A program made the position numbers and the translations under genes. 64,000 nt of DNA from assembly GCF_050947875.1 (NCBI RefSeq), contig NW_027460401.1, forward strand, positions 1,860,001-1,924,000, given 5' to 3'. The notes beneath the pieces were generated by a model that saw only the letters and a list, made by a program, of their open reading frames with translations, had not been told where the DNA came from and ran no database searches. Source of the DNA: Dermacentor variabilis. Its lineage: Eukaryota; Arthropoda; Arachnida; Ixodida; Ixodidae. Below, piece by piece: positions 12,168-21,710 of this stretch (the stretch's first letter is position 1; every line of letters begins with the position of its first letter).

Positions 12168-15100
12168 GATCAACAGCACTTGACATCAAAGAAGCCATCT
12201 TGTCAATCAAGATCTTCACAGAAGACCAACAGGCGGTGCTCGCTTGTCCCAGCATCGCCACTTCTGTTGTCGACCAGTCTCGGCAGCGGCGGCAGTGCTC
12301 GCGCACCAGCTCACGCGTTCCTTTCTGGTTGTACAGGCTATCTGGTCAAGTAAGATCCTCTCAGAACACCACCCGGATTTGGCTAGATCAACTGCACTTG
12401 ACATCAAAGAAGCCATCTTGTCAATCAAGATCTTCACAGAAGACCACCAGGCGGTGCTCCCTTGTCCCAGCATCGCTACTTCTGTTGTCGACCAGTCTCG
12501 GCAGCGGCGGCAGTGCTCGCGCACCAGATCACGCGTTCCTTTCTGGTTGTACAGGCTATCTTGTCAAGCAAGATCATCTCAGAACACCACCCGGATTTGG
12601 CTAGATCAACTCACTTGACATCAAAGAAGCCATCTTGTCAATCAAGATTTTCACAGAAGACCACCAGGCGGTTCTCGCTTGTCCCAGCATCGCTACTTCT
12701 GTTGTCGACCAGTCCCGGCAGCGGCGGCAGTGCTCGCGCACCAGCTCACGCGTTCCTTTCTGGTTGTACAGGCTATCTTGTCAAGGAAGATTACCTCAGA
12801 ACACCACCCGGATTTGGCTAAATCAACTGCACTTGGCATCAAAGAAGCCATCTTGTCAATCAAGATCTTCACAGAAGACCACCAGGCGTTGCTCCCTTGT
12901 CCCAGCATCGCTACTTCTGTTGTCGACCAGTCCCGGCAGCGGCGGCAGTGCTCGCGCACCAGCTCACGCGTTCCATTCTGGTTGTACAGGCTATCTTGTC
13001 AAGCAAGATCATCTCAGGACACCACCCGGATTTGGCTAAATCAAGTGCACTTGACATCAAACAAGCCATCTTGCCAATCAAGATCTTCACAGAAGACCAC
13101 CAGGCGGTGCTCGCTTGTCCCAGCATCGCTACTTCTGTTGTCGACCAGTCCCGGCTGCGGCGGCAGTGCTCGTGCACCAGCTCACGCGTTCCTTGCTGGT
13201 TGTACAGGCAATCTGCCGAGCAAGATCATCTCAGAACACCACCCGGATTTGGCTAGATCAACTGCACTTGACATCAAAGAAGCCATCTTGTCAATCAAGA
13301 TCTTCACAGAAGACCACCAGGCGGTGCTCGCTTGTCGCGGAATCGCTACTTCTGTTGTCGACCAGTCCCGGCAGCGGCGGCAGTGCTCGCGCACCAGCTC
13401 ACTCGTTCCTTTCTGGTTGTACAGGCTATCTTGTCAAGCAAGATCATCTCAGGACACCACCCGGATTTGGCTAGATCAACTGCACTTGACATCAAAGAAG
13501 CCATCTTGTCAATCAAGATCTTCACAGAAGACCACCAGGCGGTTCTCGCTTGTCCCAGCATCGCTACTTCTGTTGTCGACCAGTCCCAACAGCGGCGGCA
13601 GTGCTCGCGCACCAGCTCACGCGTTCCTTTCTGGTTGTACAGGCCATCTTGTCAAGCAAGATCACCTCAGAACACCACCCGGATTTGGCTAGATCAACTG
13701 CACTTGGCATCAAAGAAGCCATCTTGTCAATCAAGATCTTCACAGAAGACCACCAGGCGGTTCTCGCTTGTCCCAGCATCGCTACTTCTGTTGTCGAGCA
13801 GTCCCGGCAGCGCCGGCAGTGCTCGCGCACCAGCTCACGCGTTCCTTTCTGGTTGTACAGGCCATCTTGTCAAGCAAGATCGCCTCAGAACACCACCCGG
13901 ATTTGGCTAGATCAACTGCACTTGGCATCAAAGAAGCCATCTTGTCAATCAAGATCTTCACAGAAGACCACCAGGCGGTGCACCCTTGTCCCAGCATCGC
14001 TACTTCTGTTGTCGACCAGTCCCGGCAGCGGCGGCAGTGCTCGCGCACCAGCTCACTCGTTCCTTTCTGGTTGTACAGGCTATCTTGTCAAGCAAGATCA
14101 TCTCAGGACACCACCCGGATTTGGCTAGATCAACTGCACTTGACATCAAAGAAGCCATCTTGTCAATCAAGATCTTCACAGAAGACCACCAGGCGGTTCT
14201 CGCTTATCCCAGCATCGCTACTTCTGTTGTCGACCAGTCTAGGCAGCGGCGGCAGTGCTCGCGCACCAGCTCACGCGTTCCTTTCTGGTTGTACAGGCTA
14301 TCTTGTCAAGCAAGATCATCTCAGAACACCACCCGGATTTGGCTAGATCAACTCACTTGACATCAAAGAAGCCATCTTGTCAATCAAGATCTTCACAGAA
14401 GACCACCAGGCGGTGCTCGCTTGTCCCAGCATCGCTAGTTCTGTTGTCGACCAGTCTCGGCAGCGGCGGCAGTGCTCGCACACCAGCTCACGCGTTGCTT
14501 TCTGGTTGTACAGGCTATCTTGTCAAGCAAGATCATCTCAGAACACCACCCGGATTTGGCTAGATCAACTGCACTTGACATCAAAGAAGCCATCTTGTCA
14601 ATCAAGATCTACACAGAAGACCACCAGGCGGTGCTCGCTTGTCCCAGCATCGCTACTTCTGTTGTCGACCAGTCCCGGCAGCGGCGGCAGTGCTCGCGCA
14701 CCAGCTCACACGTTCCTTTCTGGTTGTACAGGCTATCTTGTCAAGCAAGATCACCTCAGAACACCACCCGGATTTGGCTAGATCAACTGCACTTGACATC
14801 AAAGAAGCCATCTTGTCAATCAAGATCTTCACAGAAGACCACCAGGCGGTGCACCCTTGTCCCAGCATCGCTACTTCTGTTGTCGACCAGTCCCGGCAGC
14901 GTCGGCAGTGCTCGCGCACCAGCTCACTCGTTCCTTTCTGGTTGTACAGGCTATCTTGTCAAGCAAGATCATCTCAGGACACCACCCAGATTTGGCTAGA
15001 TCAACTGCACTTGACATCAAAGAAGCCATCTTGTCAATCAAGATCTTCACAGAAGACCACCAGGCGGTTCTCGCTTGTCCCAGCATCGCTACTTCTGTTG

Positions 15101-17205
15101 TCGACCAGTCCCGACAGCGGCGGCAGTGCTCGCGCACCAGCTCACGCGTTCCTTTCTGGTTGTACAGGCCATCTTGTCAAGCAAGATCACCTCAGAACAC
15201 CACCCGGATTTGGCTAGATCAACTGCACTTGGCATCAAAGAAGCCATCTTGTCAATCAAGATCTTCACAGAAGACCACCAGGCGGATCTCGCTTGTCCCA
15301 GCATCGCTACTTCTGTTGTCGAGCAGTCCCGGCAGCGGCGGCAGTGCTCGCGCACCAGCTCACGCGTTCCTTTCTGGTTGTACAGGCCATCTTGTCAAGC
15401 AAGATCACCTCAGAACACCACCCGGATTTGGCTAGATCAACTGCACTTGGCATCAAAGAAGCCATCTTGTCAATCAAGATCTTCACAGAAGACCACCAGG
15501 CGGTGCACCCTTGTCCCAGCATCGCTACTTCTGTTGTCGACCAGTCCCGGCAGCGGCGGCAGTGCTCGCGCACCAGCTCACTCGTTCCTTTCTGGTTGTA
15601 CAGGCTATCTTGTCAAGCAAGATCATCTCAGGACACCACCCGGATTTGGCTAGATCAACTGCACTCGACATCAAAGAAGCCATCTTGTCAATCAAGATCT
15701 TCACAGAAGACCACCAGGCGGTTCTCGCTTGTCCCAGCATCGCTACTTCTGTTGTCGACCAGTCCCGGCAGCGGCGGCAGTGCTCGCGCACCAGCTCACG
15801 CGTTCCTTTCTGGTTGTATAGGCCATCTTGTCAAGCTAGATCACCTCAGAACACCACCCGGGTTTGGCTAGATCAACTGCACTTGGCATCAAAGAAGCCA
15901 TCTTGTCAATCAAGATCTTCACAGAAGACCACCAGGCGGTGCTCCCTTGTCCCAGCATCGCTACTTCTGTTGTCGAATAGTCTCGCCAGCGGCGGCAGTG
16001 CTCGCGCACCAGATCACGCGTTACTTTCTGGTTGTACAGGCTATCTTGTCAAGCAAGATCACCTCAGAACACCACCCGGATTTGGCTAGATCAGCTGCAC
16101 TTGGCATCAAAGAAGCCATCTTGTCAATCAAGATCTTCACAGAAGACCACCAGGCGGTGCTCCCTTGTCCCAGCATCGCTACTTCTGTTGTCGACCAGTC
16201 CCGGCAGCGGCGGCAGTGCTCGCGCACCAGCTCACGCGTTCCATTCTGGTTGTACAGGCTATCTTGTCAAGCAAGATCATCTCAGGACACCACCCGGATT
16301 TGGCTAAATCAAGTGCAATTAACATCAAAGAAGCCATCTTGCCAATCAAGATATTCACAGAAGACCACCAGGCGGTGCTCGCTTGTCCCAGCATCGCTAC
16401 TTCTGTTGTCGACCAGTCCCTGCAGCGGCGGCAGTGCTCGCGCACCAGCTCACGCGTTCCTTGCTGGTTGTACAGGCAATCTGTCAAGCAAGATCATCTC
16501 AGAACACCACCCGGATTTGGCTAGATCAACTGCACTTGACATCAAAGAAGCCATCTTGTCAATCAAGATCTTCACAGAAGACCATCAGGCGGTGCTCGCT
16601 TGTCGTAGAATCGCTACTTCTGTTGTCGACCAGTCTCGGCAGCGGCGGCAGCGCTCGCGCACCAGCTTACGCGTTCCTTTCTGGTTGTACAGGTTATCTT
16701 GTCAAGCAAGATCATCTCAGTACACCACCCGGATTTGACTAGATCAACTGCACCTGACATCAAAGAAGCCATCTTGTCAATCAAGATCTTCACAGAAGAC
16801 CACCAGGCGGTGCTCGCTTGTCCCAGCATCGCTACTTCTGTTGTCGACCAGTCTCGGCAGCGGCGGCAGTGCTCGCGCACCAGCTCATGCGTTCGTTTCT
16901 GGTTGCACAGGCTATCTTTCAAGCAAGATTATCTCAGAACACCACCCGGATTTGGCTAGATCAACAGCACTTGACATCAAAGAAGCCATCTTGTCAATCA
17001 AGATCTTCACAGAAGACCAACAGGCGGTGCTCGCTTGTCCCAGCATCGCCACTTCTGTTGTCGACCAGTCTCGGCAGCGGCGGCAGTGCTCGCGCACCAG
17101 CTCACGCGTTCCTTTCTGGTTGTACAGGCTATCTGGTCAAGTAAGATCCTCTCAGAACACCACCCGGATTTGGCTAGATCAACTGCACTTGACATCAAAG
17201 AAGCC

Positions 17206-17242
17206 ATCTTGTCAATCAAGATCTTCACAGAAGACCACCAGG
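17206..17242 (+). repeat. Internal direct repeat, copy a (consensus 30-66), with inverted repeat a
   Basis: Thirty-seven bases here match consensus 173-209 of the same monomer at 32 positions without gaps, so part of the monomer appears to have arisen by an internal duplication. The first 17 bases form an inverted repeat, ATCTTG-TCAAT-CAAGAT, with 6-bp arms and a 5-base loop. Copy a keeps its length in all monomers; I saw only point variants such as TCTTTTC, TTGCCAATC or TCAATGAAG. Confidence 0.85.
17218..17234. other. Overlapping palindromes in the monomer (consensus 42-58)
   Basis: An 8-bp perfect palindrome AAGATCTT (containing AGATCT) overlaps a second dyad, TCTTC-ACA-GAAGA. Together with inverted repeat a just upstream, they make consensus 30-58 a dense dyad-symmetry segment present in nearly every monomer. 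It could be a binding site for a dimeric protein, or only a recombination or slippage hotspot. The sequence does not decide. Confidence 0.6.
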
Positions 17243-17326
17243 CGGTGCTCCCTTGTCCCAGCATCGCTACTTCTGTTGTCGACCAGTCTCGGCAGCGGCG
17301 GCAGTGCTCGCGCACCAGCTCACGCG
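17243..17326. other. CpG-rich core of the monomer (consensus 67-150)
   Basis: Eleven of the monomer's 12 CpGs lie in these 84 bases (consensus 67, 74, 89, 104, 114, 120, 123, 133, 135, 147 and 149); the other is at 207. By hand count the consensus has a CpG observed/expected ratio near 0.79, so there is no strong CpG depletion. The core contains GTCGAC and ACGCGT in most monomers, and the run CGGCAGCGGCGGCAG. Confidence 0.75.
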
Positions 17327-17348
17327 TTCCTTTCTGGTTGTACAGGCT

Positions 17349-17385
17349 ATCTTGTCAAGCAAGATCATCTCAGAACACCACCCGG
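17349..17385 (+). repeat. Internal direct repeat, copy b (consensus 173-209), with inverted repeat b
   Basis: This is the partner of the copy at consensus 30-66 (32 of 37 identical), displaced by 143 bp within a monomer, or 75 bp to the next one. It starts with the inverted repeat ATCTTG-TCAAG-CAAGAT, which differs from inverted repeat a by one loop base. Unlike copy a, this segment is the array's deletion hotspot: the 5-bp deletion and three of the four 1-bp deletion classes fall in or at this inverted repeat. Confidence 0.85.
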
Positions 17386-18153
17386 ATTTGGCTAGATCAA
17401 CTCACTTGACATCAAAGAAGCCATATTGTCAATCAAGATTTTCACAGAAGACCACCAGGCGGTTCTCGCTTGTCCCAGCATCGCTACTTCTGTTGTCGAC
17501 CAGTCCCGGCAGCGGCGGCAGTGCTCGCGCACCAGCTCACGCGTTCCTTTCTGGTTGTACAGGCTATCTTGTCAAGGAAGATTACCTCAGAACACCACCC
17601 GGATTTGGCTAAATCAACTGCACTTGGCATCAAAGAAGCCATCTTGTCAATCAAGATCTTCACAGAAGACCACCAGGCGTTGCTCCCTTGTCCCAGCATC
17701 GCTACTTCTGTTGTCGACCAGTCCCGGCAGCGGCGGCAGTGCTCGCGCACCAGCTCACGCGTTCCATTCTGGTTGTACAGGCTATCTTGTCAAGCAAGAT
17801 CATCTCAGGACACCACCCGGATTTGGCTAAATCAAGTGCACTTGACATCAAAGAAGCCATCTTGCCAATCAAGATCTTCACAGAAGACCACCAGGCGGTG
17901 CTCGCTTGTCCCAGCATCGCTACTTCTGTTGTCGACCAGTCCCGGCAGCGGCGGCAGTGCTCGTGCACCAGCTCACGCGTTCCTTGCTGGTTGTACAGGC
18001 AATCTGCCGAGCAAGATCATCTCAGAACACCACCCGGATTTGGCTAGATCAACTGCACTTGACATCAAAGAAGCCATCTTGTCAATCAAGATCTTCACAG
18101 AAGACCACCAGGCGGTGCTCGCTTGTCGCGGAATCGCTACTTCTGTTGTCGAC
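17355..18153. repeat. Partial third copy of the 4791-bp block
   Basis: The match to copy B ends at 18154, where GTCGACCAG has become GTCGACTAG. About 3.7 monomers are kept, after which the array switches to a different monomer order. Confidence 0.82.
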
Positions 18154-19627
18154 TAGTCTCGGCAGTGGCGGCAGTGCTCGCGCACCAGCTCACGCGTTCC
18201 TTTCTGGTTGTACAGGCTATCTTGTCAAGCAAGATCATCTCAGAACACCACCCGGATTTGGCTAGATCAACTGCACTTGGCATCAAAGAAGCCATCTTGT
18301 CAATCAAGATCTTCACAGAAGACCACCAGGCGGTGCTCGCTTGTCCCAGCATCGCTACTTCTGTTGTCGACCAGTCCCGGCAGCGGCGGCAGTGCTCGCG
18401 CACCAGCTCACGCGTTCCTTTCTGGTTGTACAGGCCATCTTGTCAAACCACCTCAGAACACCACCCGGATTTGGCTAGATCAACTGCACTTGGCATCAAA
18501 GAAGCCATCTTGTCAATCAAGATCTTCACAGAAGACCACCAGGCGGTGCTCCCTTGTCCCAGCATCGCTACTTCTGTTGTCGACCAGTCTCGGCAGCGGC
18601 GGCAGTGCTCGCTCACCAGCGCACGCGTTCCTTTCTGGTTGTACAGGCTATCTTGTCAAGCAAGATCACCTCAGAACACCACCCGGATTTGGCTAGATCA
18701 GCTGCACTTGGCATCAAAGAAGGCATCTTGTCAATCAAGATCTTCACAGAAGACCACCAGGCGGTGCTCGCTTGTCCCAGCATCGCTACTTCTGTTGTCG
18801 ACCAGTCCCTGCAGCGGCGGCAGTGCTCGCGCACCAGCTCACGCGTTCCTTGCTGGTTGTACAGGCAATCTGTCAAGCAAGATCATCTCAGAACACCACC
18901 CGGATTTGGCTAGATCAACTGCACTTGACATCAAAGAAGCCATCTTGTCAATCAAGATCTTCACAGAAGACCATCAGGCGGTGCTCGCTTGTCGTAGAAT
19001 CGCTACTTCTGTTGTCGACCAGTCTCGGCAGCGGCGGCAGCGCTCGCGCACCAGCTCACGCGTTCCTTGCTGGTTGTACAGGCAATCTGTCAAGCAAGAT
19101 CATCTCAGAACACCACCCGGATTTGGCTAGATCAACTGCACTTGACATCAAAGAAGCCATCTTGTCAATCAAGATCTTCACAGAAGACCATCAGGCGGTG
19201 CTCGCTTGTCGTAGAATCGCTACTTCTGTTGTCGACCAGTCTCGGCAGCGGCGGCAGCGCTGGCGCACCAGCTCACGCGTTCCTTTCTGGTTGTACAGGT
19301 TATCTTGTCAAGCAAGATCATCTCAGTACACCACCCGGATTTGACTAGATCAACTGCACCTGACATCAAAGAAGCCATCTTGTCAATCAAGTTCTTCACA
19401 GAAGACCACCAGGCGGTTCTCGCTTGTCCCAGTATCGCTACTTCTGTTGTCGACCAGTCCCGGCAGCGGCGGCAGTGCTCGCGCAGCAGCTCACGCGTTC
19501 CTTTCTGGTTGTACAGGCCATCTTGTCAAGCAAGATCACCTCAGAACACCACCCGGATTTGGCTAGATCAACTGCACTTGGCATCAAAGAAGCCATCTTG
19601 TCAATCAAGATCTTCACAGAAGACCAC

Positions 19628-21710
19628 CAGGCGGTGCTCGCTTGTCGTAGAATCGCTACTTCTGTTGTCGACCAGTCTCGGCAGCGGCGGCAGCGCTCGC
19701 GCACCAGCTTACGCGTTCCTTTCTGGTTGTACAGGTTATCTTGTCAAGCAAGATCATCTCAGTACACCACCCGGATTTGACTAGATCAACTGCACCTGAC
19801 ATCAAAGAAGCCATCTTGTCAATCAAGATCTTCACAGAAGACCACCAGGCGGTGCTCGCTTGTCCCAGCATCGCTACTTCTGTTGTCGACCAGTCTCGGC
19901 AGCGGCGGCAGTGCTCGCGCACCAGCTCATGCGTTCGTTTCTGGTTGCACAGGCTATCTTTCAAGCAAGATCATCTCAGAACACCACCCGGATTTGGCTA
20001 GATCAACAGCACTTGACATCAAAGAAGCCATCTTGTCAATCAAGATCTTCACAGAAGACCAACAGGCGGTGCTCGCTTGTCCCAGCATCGCCACTTCTGT
20101 TGTCGACCAGTCTCGGCAGCGGCGGCAGTGCTCGCGCACCAGCTCACGCGTTCCTTTCTGGTTGTACAGGCTATCTGGTCAAGTAAGATCCTCTCAGAAC
20201 ACCACCCGGATTTGGCTAGATCAACTGCACTTGACATCAAAGAAGCCATCTTGTCAATCAAGATCTTCACAGAAGACCACCAGGCGGTGCTCCCTTGTCC
20301 CAGCATCGCTACTTCTGTTGTCGACCAGTCTCGGCAGCGGCGGCAGTGCTCGCGCACCAGCTCACGCGTTCCTTTCTGGTTGTACAGGCTATCTTGTCAA
20401 GCAAGATCATCTCAGAACACCACCCGGATTTGGCTAGATCAACTCACTTGACATCAAAGAAGCCATCTTGTCAATCAAGATTTTCACAGAAGACCACCAG
20501 GCGGTTCTCGCTTGTCCCAGCATCGCTATTTCTATTGTCGACCAGTCCCGGCAGCGGCGGCAGTGCTCGCGCACCAGCTCACGCGTTCCTTTCTGGTTGT
20601 ACAGGCTATCTTGTCAAGGAAGATTACCTCAGAACACCACCCGGATTTGGCTAAATCAACTGCACTTGGCATCAAAGAAGCCATCTTGTCAATCAAGATC
20701 TTCACAGAAGACCACCAGGCGTTGCTCCCTTGTCCCAGCATCGCTACTTCTGTTGTCGACCAGTCCCGGCAGCGGCGGCAGTGCTCGCGCACCAGCTCAC
20801 GCGTTCCATTCTGGTTGTACAGGCTATCTTGTCAAGCAAGATCATCTCAGGACACCACCCGGATTTGGCTAAATCAAGTGCACTTGACATCAAAGAAGCC
20901 ATCTTGCCAATCAAGATCTTCACAGAAGACCACCAGGCGGTGCTCGCTTGTCCCAGCATCGCTACTTCTGTTGTCGACCAGTCCCGGCAGCGGCGGCAGT
21001 GCTCGTGCACCAGCTCACGCGTTCCTTGCTGGTTGTACAGGCAATCTGCCGAGCAAGATCATCTCAGAACACCACCCGGATTTGGCTAGATCAACTGCAC
21101 TTGACATCAAAGAAGCCATCTTGTCAATCAAGATCTTCACAGAAGACCACCAGGCGGTGCTCGCTTGTCGCGGAATCGCTACTTCTGTTGTCGACTAGTC
21201 TCGGCAGCGGCGGCAGTGCTCGCGCACCAGCTCACGCGTTCCTTTCTGGTTGTACAGGCTATCTTGTCAAGCAAGATCATCTCAGAACACCACCCGGATT
21301 TGGCTAGATCAACTGCACTTGGCATCAAAGAAGCCATCTTGTCAATCAAGATCTTCACAGAAGACCACCAGGCGGTGCTCGCTTGTCCCAGCATCGCTAC
21401 TTCTGTTGTCGACCAGTCCCGGCAGCGGCGGCAGTGCTCGCGCACCAGCTCACGCGTTCCTTTCTGGTTGTACAGGCCATCTTGTCAAACCACCTCAGAA
21501 CACCACCCGGATTTGGCTAGATCAACTGCACTTGGCATCAAAGAAGCCATCTTGTCAATCAAGATCTTCACAGAAGACCACCAGGCGGTGCTCGCTTGTC
21601 CCAGCATCGCTACTTCTGTTGTCGAGCAGTCCCGGCAGCGGCGGCAGTGCTCGCGCACCAGCTCACGCGTTCCTTTCTGGTTGTACAGGCCATCTTGTCA
21701 AGCAAGATCA
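19628..21710. repeat. 2083-bp block, copy 1 (3261-bp offset pair)
   Basis: Bases 19628-21710 match 22889-24971, bounded by ACCACC against ACCATC on the left and ATCACC against ATCATC on the right. Both copies share the otherwise rare GCTATTTCTATTGTC (near 20527 and 23788). Confidence 0.85.
19632..21582. repeat. Displaced copy (3042 bp) of about 16590-18540
   Basis: About nine monomers repeat with a 3042-bp offset, including the CTTTCAAG, GGTCAAGTAAG, CAACTCACTT, GGAAGATTACC and CTGCCGAGC monomers in the same order. The copy has GCTATTTCTATTGTC near 20527 where the source has GCTACTTCTGTTGTC. Confidence 0.8.

Larger units (their letters stand above)
8551..12174. repeat. Displaced copy (4355 bp) of 4196-7819
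   Basis: Bases 4196-7819 recur here, bounded by GCATCGC against GGAATCGC on the left and CAACTC against CAACAG on the right. The copies are near-identical except for scattered single bases (for example CGGATTGGG near 8891) and one whole monomer: 6725-6942 (GTCGAATAG type) is replaced at 11080-11297 by a GTCGACTAG type. Confidence 0.88.
7773..12563. repeat. 22-monomer tandem block (4791 bp), copy A
   Basis: The match to 12564-17354 begins just after the CTTTCAAG deletion at 7771-7773. Within it, the 11080-11297 monomer differs in type from its partner at 15871-16088. Elsewhere I saw only scattered base differences, such as ATCAAAC at 13068 or CGCCGG at 13812. Confidence 0.88.
12564..17354. 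repeat. 22-monomer tandem block (4791 bp), copy B
   Basis: This is the second copy in tandem with the block starting at 7773. It has private variants, including CACCCGGGTTTGG near 15860 and GTGCAATTAACATC near 16313. Confidence 0.88.
17177..17394 (+). repeat. Reference 218-bp monomer
   Basis: This is a full-length monomer close to my by-eye consensus (it differs at about two variable sites, in the CTCCC and TCTCGG words). It begins at GATCAAC and ends at GGCTA. Landmarks in consensus numbering: conserved block 17-69, inverted repeat a 30-46, palindromes 42-58, CpG-rich core 67-150 with GTCGAC at 102-107 and ACGCGT at 146-151, inverted repeat b 173-189, and the conserved ACACCACCCGG near 199-209. 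Frequent variable sites are 16 (TTGAC or TTGGC), 71-78 (TGCTCGC, TTCTCGC, TGCTCCC or TGCACCC), 112-113 (CCC or TCT context), 147-148 (ACGCG or ACTCG), 153-157, 171-172 and 191-199. The consensus has no ATG on this strand. Confidence 0.95.

Noticed and set aside
17243..17326. CpG-island promoter
   Set aside because: The CpG-rich core recurs in every monomer as a consequence of the repeat. There is no TATA element, gene or other promoter evidence next to it.
17177..17394. CENP-B box
   Set aside because: I looked for the TTCG...CGGGA core on both strands of the consensus and saw no convincing match; this does not exclude a centromere.
17177..17394. RNA polymerase III internal promoter (tRNA or SINE origin)
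   Set aside because: TGGCTAGATC loosely resembles an A box and GGTTCTCGC in some monomers a B box, but the key B-box bases GTTCGA are absent.
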